Part shown: piece by piece, positions 8,049-17,657 of the stretch
Layout of the letters: every line of letters starts with the position of its first letter
Position numbering within the stretch: the stretch's first letter is position 1
DNA from: Streptomyces sp. sk2.1
GTDB lineage: Bacteria > Actinomycetota > Actinomycetes > Streptomycetales > Streptomycetaceae
Direction: 5' to 3'
DNA length: 46,338 nt
Assembly: GCF_008120935.1 (NCBI RefSeq)
Contig: NZ_RDBO01000044.1
Span: 26,467-72,804, forward strand
Notes under the pieces: model-generated
The model's database searches: none
What the model saw: only the letters and a program-made list of their open reading frames with translations
Told to the model about the DNA's origin: nothing
Translations under genes and position numbers: made by a program

Positions 8049-9728
8049 GTGCACATCCTGCTTGTCGCAAGCGCCTTCAACAGTCTCACCCAACGTGTCC
8101 AGGCGGAGCTCAGGGACCACGGGCACTGCGTTGCCGTGCAACTCGCGCACGAGGAGGACCCGGTCCGGGAAGCCGTCCGCCGGGAGCGCCCGGACCTTGT
8201 CGTGGCGCCGTACCTGAAGACCGCGATCCCGAGGGACGTCTGGTCGGTCCACACCTGTCTCGTCGTCCATCCCGGGCCGGTCGGCGACCGCGGGCCCTCC
8301 TCCCTGGACTGGGCCGTCCACGAGGGAGCGGAACGCTGGGGCGTCACCGTGCTTCAGGCGAACGCGGAGATGGACGCGGGCGACGTCTGGGCGTCCGTGA
8401 CCTGTCCGCTGCCCCCGGTGAGCAAGAGCGACCTGTACCGAAACGAGATTTCGGACGCCGCCGTGGAGGCGGTGCTTCTGGCGGTCGGACGCTTCGCGTC
8501 GGGGACGTACACCCCGGCGCCGCAGGCCTCCGGCGGCGGCTGCCGCCCCCTGTTCCGCCAGCCGCTGCGCCGCATCGACTGGGGGTCGGACTCCACCGCG
8601 ACGGTGGTCCGCAAACTCAGGGCGGCGGACTCCCGGCCCGGTGTGCTCGACGAGTTGCTGGGCGGCGAGTGGTTCCTGCACGGCGGGCATCCCGAGTCCC
8701 GGCTGAGCGGGCGTCCGGGGGATGTGGTGGCCACCCGGGACGGTGCGATCTGCCGGGCGACCACCGACGGCGCGGTGTGGATCCCCGAGCTGCGGCCACG
8801 GCGGGCGCCGGGAGGTCCGGCCACCTTCAAGCTCCCCGCCACCTCGGCGCTGGCCGGGCGGCTGTCCGCCGTGCCCGAGCGGCCGGCTCCGCTGCACCGG
8901 ACCGGGGACGACGACGCCTGGTCCGAGATCGGCTACCGGGAGGAGGCCGGGACCGGCTTCCTGTCGTTCTCGTTCCGCAGCGGCGCGATGAGCACGGAGC
9001 AGTGCCGACGCCTGCTGCGCGCCTACCGGTTCGCCTGCTCCCGGCCCACCTCGGTGCTGGTCGTCGGCGGTGGCCGGGACTTCTTCTCCAACGGCATCCA
9101 CCTCAACGTGATCGAGGCGGCGGCCGATCCCGGCGCCGAGTCCTGGGCCAACATCAACGCCATGGACGACCTGGTGGAGGCGGTGCTGACGACCACGGAC
9201 CGGCTCGTCGTCGCCGCCCTGGCCGGGAACGCCGCGGCGGGCGGGGTGATGCTGGCCCTCGCCGCCGACGAGGTGTGGTGCAGGGCGGGTGCGGTACTCA
9301 ATCCGCACTACCGCCTGATGGGGCTGTACGGATCGGAGTACTGGACGTACACACTGCCGCGACGGGTGGGGGCGGCGGCGGCCGACCGGCTCATGCGGGA
9401 CGCCCTGCCGGTCGGTTCCGCCGCGGCCCACCGGCTCGGGCTGGTCGACAGGGTGATCCCGTGCGCACCCCAGTCGTTCGACTCGGAGGTCGGCGCCCTG
9501 GCGACCCGCCTGGCGGCCCTGCCCGCGACGCAGTCCCGGATCCACGCGAAGAAGGAGGAGCGGGACCGGGTCGACCTGGCCCCGTACCGGGAGGCCGAAC
9601 TCGTCCGCATGCATCGCATCTTCGCGGACCCGCACCACCCGTACCACGGGCTGCGCCGGGCCTTCGTCCGCAAGGAACGCCCGGCGTCCGCCACCGCGGT
9701 CCCGCAGCCCCCGTTCCCCCGGGGCTGA
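8049..9728 (+). CDS. hypX: HypX: CO-ligand-forming [NiFe]-hydrogenase maturation protein
   Basis: The 559-aa protein is of usual HypX size. The N-terminal half is a formyl-THF transferase/hydrolase-like domain with the family motif HPGPVGDRGPSSLDWAVHEG (residues about 75-94). The C-terminal half is a crotonase-fold domain with SNGIHLNVIEAA, SWANINAMDDLV and LAGNAAAGGVMLALAADEVW. In characterised HypX the first domain passes a formyl group from N10-formyl-THF to CoA and the second decarbonylates formyl-CoA, giving CO for the Fe(CN)2CO centre during aerobic growth. The GTG at 8049 has GGGAG upstream. It is convergent with hypB (22 bp between stops) and separate from the main operon, so it needs its own promoter. 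Confidence 0.93.
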   Translation: MHILLVASAFNSLTQRVQAELRDHGHCVAVQLAHEEDPVREAVRRERPDLVVAPYLKTAIPRDVWSVHTCLVVHPGPVGDRGPSSLDWAVHEGAERWGVTVLQANAEMDAGDVWASVTCPLPPVSKSDLYRNEISDAAVEAVLLAVGRFASGTYTPAPQASGGGCRPLFRQPLRRIDWGSDSTATVVRKLRAADSRPGVLDELLGGEWFLHGGHPESRLSGRPGDVVATRDGAICRATTDGAVWIPELRPRRAPGGPATFKLPATSALAGRLSAVPERPAPLHRTGDDDAWSEIGYREEAGTGFLSFSFRSGAMSTEQCRRLLRAYRFACSRPTSVLVVGGGRDFFSNGIHLNVIEAAADPGAESWANINAMDDLVEAVLTTTDRLVVAALAGNAAAGGVMLALAADEVWCRAGAVLNPHYRLMGLYGSEYWTYTLPRRVGAAAADRLMRDALPVGSAAAHRLGLVDRVIPCAPQSFDSEVGALATRLAALPATQSRIHAKKEERDRVDLAPYREAELVRMHRIFADPHHPYHGLRRAFVRKERPASATAVPQPPFPRG

Positions 9729-9750
9729 CCGCGGTGCGGCGGCGGGGCGG

Positions 9751-10536
9751 CTACCGCTGCTCCGCCAGCCAGTCGTACCAGTGGGCCAGGCCCTCGCCGG
9801 TGGTCGCCGAGACCGTCAGCACGCGCACGTCCGGGTTCACCGAGCGCGCGTGCTGCGCGCACTGCTCGACGTCGAAGTCGACATGGGGCAGCAGATCGGA
9901 CTTGTTGATCAGGATCAGGTCGGCAGCGGCGAACATGTACGGGTACTTCAGCGGCTTGTCCGTGCCCTCGGTGACCGAGATGATCACGACCTTGCTGCAC
10001 TCCCCCAGGTCGAACAGGGCGGGGCACACCAGGTTTCCGACGTTCTCCACCATGAGCAGCGATCCCTCGGCCGGGGACAGCGCCGTGAGGGCGTCCCTCA
10101 TCATCTCCGCGTCGAGGTGGCATCCCGCCCCCGTGTTCACCTGCACCACGGCGCAGCCCGTACGCCTGATCCGGTCGGCGTCGAGCCTCGTCTCCTGATC
10201 GCCCTCGATGACGGCCACCGGCCGACGGCCGCCGAGGTCGGTGACGGTGCGTTCCAGCAGGGTTGTCTTGCCTGCGCCCGGCGAGCTCATCATGTTCACG
10301 GCCACGACGCCGCGGTCGGTCATCCATGTCCGGTTGCGTTCCGCGAGCAGGTCGTTCTTGGCGAGTACCTTCTGCTCGATGGTGACGGTCCCACCCGCTC
10401 CACTCGGCTGACGGCACTCGTGCGGATGAGGGTGCGGGTCCGGATGCGGATGAGCGTGGTCCGGTGCACCATCCTCCCGCGGCATCACGATCCTGGTCCC
10501 GCCGGCCTCCTCGGCACAGCCGCAGGTACCGCACAT
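9751..10536 (-). CDS. hypB: HypB: nickel-inserting GTPase of hydrogenase maturation
   Basis: The 261-aa protein has the N-terminal high-affinity nickel motif MCGTCGC, then a His-rich tract (about residues 26-40, alternating H and P/D) likely to store nickel. The G-domain follows: P-loop SSPGAGKTTLLE, metal-binding C-H in NTGAGCHLDAEMM, ENVGNLVCPALFDLGE, and NKSD for guanine specificity. HypB works with HypA to deliver Ni(II) to the hydrogenase large subunit in the cytoplasm. The ATG at 10536 lies 3 bp after the hypA stop, so the two genes form a hypA-hypB unit divergent from the hydrogenase operon. Confidence 0.97.
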   Translation of the reverse strand: MCGTCGCAEEAGGTRIVMPREDGAPDHAHPHPDPHPHPHECRQPSGAGGTVTIEQKVLAKNDLLAERNRTWMTDRGVVAVNMMSSPGAGKTTLLERTVTDLGGRRPVAVIEGDQETRLDADRIRRTGCAVVQVNTGAGCHLDAEMMRDALTALSPAEGSLLMVENVGNLVCPALFDLGECSKVVIISVTEGTDKPLKYPYMFAAADLILINKSDLLPHVDFDVEQCAQHARSVNPDVRVLTVSATTGEGLAHWYDWLAEQR

Positions 10537-10539
10537 GGT

Positions 10540-10869
10540 TCAGCCCACTTCCATGGAAACGATCTGCAGTTCCTGTCCCGATGTGATCTCCACATCCGCG
10601 CTGCCGCAGGGACACAGCAGAATCAGGTCGGTCAAGGTGAATTCGACGGCACAGGTGCGGCAGCGGCCGGCGCCGGGTGGCTGGTCGATCTCCAACCGCG
10701 CCCCCTCGGCGGCCGTTCCCTCCGTGACCAGGCCGAAGCAGAACCGCATCGAGTCGGGCACCACGGCCGTGAGCACGCCGACGCGGACGCGGACCGATCG
10801 GACCGGACGCCCCCCGGCGCGTTCGCACACCGAGTCGACGACGCTCTGTGTGATGGCCAGCTCGTGCAC
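10540..10869 (-). CDS. hypA: HypA: nickel metallochaperone
   Basis: The 109-aa protein begins (V/M)HELAITQSVVDSVC; the His after the start residue is the Ni ligand. The GTG at 10869 is chosen because it gives this canonical N-terminus; the frame is open for 35 more codons upstream without family similarity. The zinc domain shows CRTC for the first knuckle but CPC, not C-x2-C, for the second (LILLCPCGSADVE, around 10610). The typical HypA partner knuckle has two residues between the Cys. It is first gene of the minus-strand hypA-hypB pair. Confidence 0.95.
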   Translation of the reverse strand: MHELAITQSVVDSVCERAGGRPVRSVRVRVGVLTAVVPDSMRFCFGLVTEGTAAEGARLEIDQPPGAGRCRTCAVEFTLTDLILLCPCGSADVEITSGQELQIVSMEVG

Positions 10870-11129
10870 CGGTGCCTCGACCTTCCGCGGGTGGCTCCGA
10901 CCGTAGGGCCACGGGAGGACCGTGGCACCGCCCGACAGGACCGGTCCCCCGCCCGGACCACCCGAGCGGCCCACCGCATGCCGTCATTCGGGCCCCGGTG
11001 ACGCGGCGGGGCGGCGAATCCCCCTGTTGCCGGTGCCCGCGAATCGAGGCGTGATGGTAGCAATGTGCGCATACATACCCGTGGGGGGCCGATGGCCGGT
11101 GGGCCGTCATTCTGAAAGGCGGCACTTCC
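10870..11129. promoter_or_regulatory. Divergent promoter region between hypA and the hydrogenase structural operon
   Basis: These 260 bp separate the divergent starts of hypA (10869, -) and the small subunit (11130, +), so they must hold both promoters or be read through. The stretch 11041-11130 is less GC-rich (gtgatggtagcaatgtgcgc and atacataccc) and is the likeliest place for the rightward promoter. I could not fix -35/-10 boxes. The ribosome site for the small subunit is AAAGGCGG, about 8 bases before the ATG. Confidence 0.5.
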
Positions 11130-12185
<1,056 letters not shown>

Positions 12186-12231
12186 GTGACCGCGTACATC
12201 ACCGCAATGGACAGAAAGCAGAGGCGGCGCA

Positions 12232-14025
12232 ATGACCGCGACGCAGCACAAGGGCGCCGGGAGCGGCCGGGGAAAGAACGACCTGGTCGAAATGGCGTGG
12301 GACCCCATTACCCGGATCGTCGGCAGTCTGGGCATCTACACGAAGATCGACTTCAAGCAGAAGGTGGTCGCCGAGTGTCACAGCACCAGCTCCATCTTCC
12401 GGGGCTATTCGGTCTTCATGAAGGGAAAGGACCCCCGGGACGCGCACTTCATCACGAGTCGCATCTGCGGAATCTGCGGTGACAACCACGCCACGTGTTC
12501 CTGTTACACGCAGAACATGGCGTACGGGGTGAAGCCGCCGCACCTCGGCGAATGGATCGTGAATCTCGGCGAGGCCGCGGAGTACATGTTCGACCACAAC
12601 ATCTTCCAGGAGAACCTGGTAGGGGTCGACTACTGCGAGAAGATGGTCGCGGAGACCAATCCCGGTGTATTGGAACAGGCCAACCGCACCCCCTCCCCGC
12701 ACGCCGACGCGCACGGATACAGGACGATCGGCGACATCATGCGATCGCTGAACCCGTTCACCGGCGAGTTCTACCGCGAGGCGCTCCAGGTCAGCCGGAT
12801 GACCCGGGAGATGTTCTGCCTGATGGAGGGCCGGCACGTGCACCCCTCCACGCTCTATCCCGGCGGGGTCGGCACCGTGGCGACCATCCAGCTGATGACG
12901 GACTACATCACCCGCCTCCAGCGGTACGTCGAGTTCATGAAGAAGGTCGTGCCGATGCACGACGATCTCTTCGACTTCTTCTACGAAGCCCTGCCGGGGT
13001 ACGAGCAGGTCGGCAACCGGCGCATCCTGCTGGGCTGCTGGGGCTCCTTCCAGGACCCGGAGCACTGCAACTTCGAGTACAAGGACATGACCGACTGGGG
13101 CCGGAAGATGTACGTCACCCCCGGTGTCGTCGTCGACGGGAAGCTGGTCACCACCGACCTGGTGAAGATCAACCTCGGCATCCGGATCCTGCTCGGTTCG
13201 TCGTACTACAACGACTGGGACGAGCAGGAGACCTTCGTCTCCCACGACCCGCTCGGCAATCCGGTCGACCGGCGCCACCCGTGGAACCAGCACACCAACC
13301 CGCAGCCGCAGAAGCGGGACCTGGACGACAAGTACAGCTGGGTCATGTCACCGCGGTGGTTCGACGGCAAGGACTACCTGGCGCTCGACACGGGCGGCGG
13401 GCCGCTCGCACGGCTGTGGACCACCGCGCTGGCCGGTCTGGTCGACATCGGCTACGTCCGGGCCACCGGTCACAGCGTCAAGATCAACCTCCCCAAGACC
13501 GCCCTCAAGGGGCCGGTGGAGCTGGAGTGGCACGTCCCGAAGTGGAGCAACACCATCGAGCGCAACCGGGCTCGCAGCTACTTCCAGGCCTACGCGGCCG
13601 CCTGCGCGCTCCACTTCGCGGAGAAGGCTCTCGTGGAGATCCGCTCCGGGAACACCAAGACCTGGGAGAAGTTCGAGGTGCCCGAGGAGGGCGTGGGCTG
13701 CGGGTTCACCGAGGCGGTCCGCGGTGTCCTCTCCCACCACATGGTGATCCGGGACGGCAAGATCGCCAACTACCACCCGTACCCGCCGACTCCGTGGAAC
13801 GCGAGCCCCCGTGACACGTACGGCACGCCCGGCCCCTACGAGGACGCCGTGCAGGGCCAGCCGATCTTCGAGGAGAACGACCGGGAGCACTTCAAGGGCA
13901 TCGACATCATGCGCACGGTGCGCAGCTTCGACCCCTGTCTGCCCTGCGGTGTGCACATGTATCTCGGCGAGGGCAAGAAGCTGGAGCTCCTGCACTCCCC
14001 CACCCAGTCCGCGGGCAGTGAGTGA
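12232..14025 (+). CDS. hhyL: [NiFe]-hydrogenase large subunit, group 1h
   Basis: The 597-aa catalytic subunit has the N-terminal L1 motif TSRICGICGDNHATCS (Cys79 and Cys82) and the C-terminal L2 motif DPCLPCGVH (Cys569 and Cys572), the four ligands of the Ni-Fe(CN)2CO site. A 22-residue tail follows His575 and is the expected substrate of the endopeptidase encoded at 18029. The ATG at 12232 is preceded by AGAGGCGG. The stop overlaps the next start (TGATG), so the following Nfu/Rieske-like gene is translationally coupled. Sequence style (MAWDPITRIVGSLGIY at the N-terminus) matches Streptomyces and mycobacterial (Huc) enzymes. Confidence 0.97.
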   Translation: MTATQHKGAGSGRGKNDLVEMAWDPITRIVGSLGIYTKIDFKQKVVAECHSTSSIFRGYSVFMKGKDPRDAHFITSRICGICGDNHATCSCYTQNMAYGVKPPHLGEWIVNLGEAAEYMFDHNIFQENLVGVDYCEKMVAETNPGVLEQANRTPSPHADAHGYRTIGDIMRSLNPFTGEFYREALQVSRMTREMFCLMEGRHVHPSTLYPGGVGTVATIQLMTDYITRLQRYVEFMKKVVPMHDDLFDFFYEALPGYEQVGNRRILLGCWGSFQDPEHCNFEYKDMTDWGRKMYVTPGVVVDGKLVTTDLVKINLGIRILLGSSYYNDWDEQETFVSHDPLGNPVDRRHPWNQHTNPQPQKRDLDDKYSWVMSPRWFDGKDYLALDTGGGPLARLWTTALAGLVDIGYVRATGHSVKINLPKTALKGPVELEWHVPKWSNTIERNRARSYFQAYAAACALHFAEKALVEIRSGNTKTWEKFEVPEEGVGCGFTEAVRGVLSHHMVIRDGKIANYHPYPPTPWNASPRDTYGTPGPYEDAVQGQPIFEENDREHFKGIDIMRTVRSFDPCLPCGVHMYLGEGKKLELLHSPTQSAGSE

Positions 14026-14969
14026 TGGCGCGGGAGGAGTCCACGGCCGCGCCCGACTGGCGGACGACCGGTGAACGCATCGACACCCTGATCGCCGCCA
14101 GCGGCTCGGGCGGCGCGGTCGCCCGCGAGCGCAGCGAGGAACTGGTCCGGCTCGTCACCGACTTCTACGGTGCCGGGCTGGAACGGCTGCTCGACCTGGT
14201 GCACGAACAGGGGCGGCTGGACGACGACGTCCTGGCCGCCCTGGCCGACGACGAGCTGGTGGCCGGCGTCCTGCTGGTCCACGGGCTGCATCCGTACGGC
14301 GTGGAGACCCGGGTCGAGCGGGCGCTGGAGAGCGTACGGCCGTATCTGGGTTCGCACGGCGGTGATGTGGAGCTGCTCGCCGTCACCGACGAGGGAACCG
14401 TCCGGTTGAGGCTGCTGGGCAGTTGTGACGGCTGCCCCTCGTCCTCGGTCACGCTCAGGCTGGCCGTGCAGGGTGCGGTGGAGGCGGCGGCGCCGGAGAT
14501 CACCTCGATCGAGGTCGAGACCGCGGCCGACGAGGACGCCGGGGCAGCGGGGCCGTTGGTACCGGTGGACTCGCTGTTCGCCCGGCTGCACGCGGAGTCC
14601 GGGACGGCTAGCGACGACGGCGCCTCGTGGGAGGTCGTGCCGGAGCTGTCGGGGCTGGAGTCCGGTGCCGTGGCCCGGTTCGATGTCGGCAGGATGCCGG
14701 TGGTGGCCTGTCGGGTGGGCGCGGATCTCTTCGCCTTCGAGGACCGGTGCGCACGCTGCGAGCGGCCGTTCGAGGGTGCCACGCTGGCGCGGCGGCTGGG
14801 CGGACGGTCCGGGGACGCGGTCCTGCGCTGCGCCGGGTGCCGTGCGCACTACGACGTGCGGCGGGCCGGGATCTGCCTCGACGGGGACAGTGTGCACCTG
14901 GCTCCGCTGCCCCTGCTGTCCGACGGTGCCGCGGTCTCGGTGGCGGTGCCCGCGGCGGTGGCGCCGTGA
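14025..14969 (+). CDS. Nfu-type scaffold fused to a Rieske-like iron-sulfur domain (hydrogenase-associated)
   Basis: This encodes 314 aa. Residues about 95-165 form a NifU C-terminal (Nfu) domain with the cluster-binding pair C134-x2-C137 (GSCDGCPSS). Residues about 205-290 have the shape of a Rieske/ferredoxin-subunit domain, but the metal pairs are C242-x2-C245 and C269-x2-C272, followed by His275; a standard Rieske has C-x-H and C-x2-H. Proteins of this kind accompany group 1h hydrogenases and are proposed to pass electrons from the small subunit or to supply clusters. The ATG overlaps the hhyL stop; GTG at 14022 is an alternative. The next gene overlaps by GTGA. The electron-transfer role is inferred. 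Confidence 0.85.
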   Translation: MAREESTAAPDWRTTGERIDTLIAASGSGGAVARERSEELVRLVTDFYGAGLERLLDLVHEQGRLDDDVLAALADDELVAGVLLVHGLHPYGVETRVERALESVRPYLGSHGGDVELLAVTDEGTVRLRLLGSCDGCPSSSVTLRLAVQGAVEAAAPEITSIEVETAADEDAGAAGPLVPVDSLFARLHAESGTASDDGASWEVVPELSGLESGAVARFDVGRMPVVACRVGADLFAFEDRCARCERPFEGATLARRLGGRSGDAVLRCAGCRAHYDVRRAGICLDGDSVHLAPLPLLSDGAAVSVAVPAAVAP

Positions 14970-15619
14970 TCGCCACGGGTCGTTCCGCCTCGCCGGCCTC
15001 CACCCTGCTGCGGCTCAGGCGCAACCGGCCGCGGCCGCCCGCCGGTGAGCGCTGCGAGATGTGCGCGGAACCGATCGGCGGGAGCCACTCCCATGTGGTG
15101 AACCTCGACAGCCGCGCCCTGATGTGCTGCTGTCGGTCCTGTTACCTGCTGTTCACCGACGAGAACGCGGAGCTGCGCTACCGGTCGGTCCCCGAGCGGT
15201 ATCTGCACTTCGCCGGGCTGACTGTGGACGGGCGCGCCTGGGACGAGCTGCAGATTCCCGTGGGGCTCGTTTTCCTGTTCCGCAACTCCGTCCAGGACCG
15301 GATGGTCGCGTTCTACCCCGGGCCCGCCGGGGCCACCGAGTCGGAACTGCCGCTGGACGCCTGGGCGGCCGTCGTCGAGTCGAGTCCGGAGCTCGCCGTG
15401 CTGCGTCCGGATGTGGAGGCGCTGCTGATCCGGCGTACGGCCCGGAGCGATGCTTCATGCCATCTCGTGCCGATCGACGCCTGCTACGAGTTGGTGGGAC
15501 AACTGCGCTCGCTGTGGCGCGGGTTCGACGGTGGCACCGAGGCCCGTGCCGCGATGGACGGCTTCTTCGCGCGGGTGGCGGAGCGCAGCCGGCCCGCCGC
15601 GGGGATCGGGGCGCCGTGA
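14966..15619 (+). CDS. DUF5947-family hydrogenase-cluster protein with cysteine-rich metal site
   Basis: The 217-aa soluble protein has a likely metal-binding N-terminus: C30-x2-C33, His41 and His43, then a Cys cluster at 54, 55, 56 and 59 (MCCCRSCYLLF). The rest is alpha/beta without a known enzymatic motif. The start GTG at 14966 overlaps the previous stop (GTGA), and its own stop overlaps the next GTG. The frame is open far upstream, but that part is the shadow of the Nfu/Rieske gene. As far as I know this family is found mainly beside group 1h hydrogenases. A role in assembly of an Fe-S or Fe site is a guess from the Cys pattern. Confidence 0.85.
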   Translation: MIATGRSASPASTLLRLRRNRPRPPAGERCEMCAEPIGGSHSHVVNLDSRALMCCCRSCYLLFTDENAELRYRSVPERYLHFAGLTVDGRAWDELQIPVGLVFLFRNSVQDRMVAFYPGPAGATESELPLDAWAAVVESSPELAVLRPDVEALLIRRTARSDASCHLVPIDACYELVGQLRSLWRGFDGGTEARAAMDGFFARVAERSRPAAGIGAP

Positions 15620-16257
15620 GCGACTTCGCGTTCTCCGTGCTCGATGTCGTCGCCGAGCCGTACGCGGCCGCACCGCAGCTGACCGCGCGGCTGCGGATCG
15701 AGGAGCGGACGGGCCGGCGGATCCACGCCATCGCGCTGCACTGCCAGGTCCGCATCGAGCCGCAGCGGCGCCATTACGACGAGGCCGAACAGAGCGGCCT
15801 GGTGGCGCTGTTCGGCTGCCGGGACCGCTGGACGGACACCCTCAAACCGTTCCAGTGGATGAGCTGCGACACCACCGTGCAGGGGTTCAGCGGTGCGACC
15901 GAGGTCGATCTCGCCCTGCCCTGCACCTACGACTTCGACGTGATCGGCTCCCGCTATCTGCACGCCCTGGGCGAGGGTTCGGTACCTCTCGTCCTGATGT
16001 TCTCCGGCACGGTCTTCACCCGTGGCAGCAAGGGCTTCGGGGTCGAGCAGGTGCCGTGGGACTGCGAGGCCCGGCATCCGATGCCGGTCGAGGTGTGGCG
16101 GCGCATGATGGCGGCGCACTACCCGAACACCGGATGGATCCGGCTGGACCACGAGGTGCTGGCACGCTTCGCGGACTTCCGGGCCCGGCGCGGGCTGATC
16201 AGCTGGGACGAGACGGTCCAGGCCCTCCTGGCCGAGCACGACGAGGTGGTCCGGTGA
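15616..16257 (+). CDS. DUF6084-family hydrogenase-cluster protein
   Basis: The 213-aa protein is predicted soluble and mostly beta-strand, with no signal or transmembrane helix. Notable conserved-looking stretches are HAIALHCQVRIEPQRRHY and FDVIGSRYLHALGEG. The Cys residues are scattered and do not form obvious metal pairs. It is coupled to both neighbours by GTGA overlaps (start 15616, stop shared with the next start at 16254), so it should be made in fixed ratio with the DUF5947 and 467-aa proteins. It may be a structural or chaperone partner of the hydrogenase. Function unknown. Confidence 0.85.
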   Translation: MSDFAFSVLDVVAEPYAAAPQLTARLRIEERTGRRIHAIALHCQVRIEPQRRHYDEAEQSGLVALFGCRDRWTDTLKPFQWMSCDTTVQGFSGATEVDLALPCTYDFDVIGSRYLHALGEGSVPLVLMFSGTVFTRGSKGFGVEQVPWDCEARHPMPVEVWRRMMAAHYPNTGWIRLDHEVLARFADFRARRGLISWDETVQALLAEHDEVVR

Positions 16258-17657
16258 GTCTTGACCAGGTGCGTTCGATCGCCGACGCCGTCCTGTACGA
16301 GGGGTACCTCCTGTACCCGTACCGGGCGAGCTCGCACAAGAACCGGTCGCGCTGGCAGTTCGGGGTCCTCGGCCCGCCGCACGCCACGGCGGCGAGTTTC
16401 GGCGAGGAGCCGGAGATGGAGATGCAGTGCCTGCTGGCGCCGCACGAGGGGCCGGCCGCCGTCACCGTGCATCTGCGCTTCCTCCAGCTCCAGGTCCGCG
16501 AGGTGCGCGGCACGGGCGAGGACGGGGCGGACACACCCGTCGAGCAGCTCGTCGTCGACGGGGTGCCGGTGATGTCCTGGGACGAGGCCGTCGAGCGTGA
16601 AGTCGTGCTGACCGCCCTGCCGTTGGGTGAGGTGGCGGACACCGTCCACGAGGTACCGGGTGGCGAGGACACCGAGCCGGTGACCGACGCGCGGGGCGTG
16701 GTGATGGGCCGGATCGTACGACGGCGGCTGCCGTTGGCGGTCCGGGTGCGCACGCGGGCCGTCGTCGACGACGGATATGTGCGCCTCTCGGTGGTGGTGC
16801 GCAACGAGCATCCGGAGTCCGCGGCCACCAAGGACGCCGCGATCCGGTCCTCGCTGATCGGCGCGCATCTGCTGCTGCGGGCGCACGAAGCCGAGTTCGT
16901 CTCGCTGCTCGAACCGCCCGCCGGGGCGGCGGCGGCCGCCGGCCGCTGCCGCCAGCGCAGGTGCTGGCCAGTGCTGGCCGGACCGAAGGGGACGACGGAC
17001 ACCCTGCTCGGTGCGCCGATCATCCTGTACGACCACCCGGAGGTCGCCGAGCAGAGCCCCGGCGCGCTCTTCGACTCCACCGAGATCGACGAGATCCTGA
17101 CCCTCCGCGTGATGACCATGACGGAGGAGGAGAAGGCGGAGGCCAGGGCCACCGACCCCCGGGCCCGGGAGATCATCGACCGGTGCGACGGCATGTCGCC
17201 CGCCGACCTCCAGCAGCTGCACGGCCTGCTGCGCGACTCGCACCCGCCGCAGCCCGCGCCCCCCGTGGGCCCGGCGGCCGACGTCCGGGATGTGGAACCC
17301 GCCGCCTTCGACACCGCGGGCGCCCCCTGGTGGGACCCGGCGGCCGACGCCTCGGTACGGCCCGGGAGCGACGCGGTCGTGATCGACGGGGTCCGGGTGG
17401 CCAAGGACAGTCTGGTCCGCGTCCACCCCTCCCGGAGGGCGGACGCGCAGGACCTGTTCTTCGCCGGCCGGGTGGCCCGGGTGACGGCGGTTCTGTCGGA
17501 CGTGGACGGTGGTACGCACATCGCCCTGGTCCTCGTCGACGACCCCGCGTCGGACCTGCACGACTGGTACGGCCGCTACTTCTACTTCGCGCCCGACGAG
17601 CTGACACCCCTGAGCGTCGAGGAAACGGCGCAGCACCGTGAGGAGAACCGATCGTGA
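16254..17657 (+). CDS. Uncharacterised 467-aa protein of the group 1h hydrogenase cluster
   Basis: The N-terminus is strikingly regular for the family (ADAVLYEGYLLYPYRASSHK). The first about 290 residues look like a beta-rich domain. A Cys pair lies in GRCRQRRCWPVLAG (about residues 230-243), in a loop preceding a second part. The middle (about 280-330) is acidic and helical (MTEEEKAEARATDPRARE), and the C-terminal about 90 residues form a small beta-barrel-like domain (DAVVIDGVRVAKDSLVRVHP through GRYFYFAPDELTPL), reminiscent of KOW/SH3-like barrels. It overlaps its neighbours at both ends by GTGA. No catalytic motif is recognised. It is conserved in Streptomyces hydrogenase loci by my recollection, not by a search. 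Confidence 0.85.
   Translation: MSLDQVRSIADAVLYEGYLLYPYRASSHKNRSRWQFGVLGPPHATAASFGEEPEMEMQCLLAPHEGPAAVTVHLRFLQLQVREVRGTGEDGADTPVEQLVVDGVPVMSWDEAVEREVVLTALPLGEVADTVHEVPGGEDTEPVTDARGVVMGRIVRRRLPLAVRVRTRAVVDDGYVRLSVVVRNEHPESAATKDAAIRSSLIGAHLLLRAHEAEFVSLLEPPAGAAAAAGRCRQRRCWPVLAGPKGTTDTLLGAPIILYDHPEVAEQSPGALFDSTEIDEILTLRVMTMTEEEKAEARATDPRAREIIDRCDGMSPADLQQLHGLLRDSHPPQPAPPVGPAADVRDVEPAAFDTAGAPWWDPAADASVRPGSDAVVIDGVRVAKDSLVRVHPSRRADAQDLFFAGRVARVTAVLSDVDGGTHIALVLVDDPASDLHDWYGRYFYFAPDELTPLSVEETAQHREENRS

Noticed and set aside
8007..9647. A 546-codon minus-strand frame opposite hypX
   Set aside because: hypX has full family motifs on the + strand; the antisense product is composition-driven.
14627..15619. 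A longer version of the DUF5947 gene starting 339 bp earlier
   Set aside because: The extra part is an off-frame copy of the Nfu/Rieske gene. The GTG at 14966 gives a coupled start and the family N-terminus.
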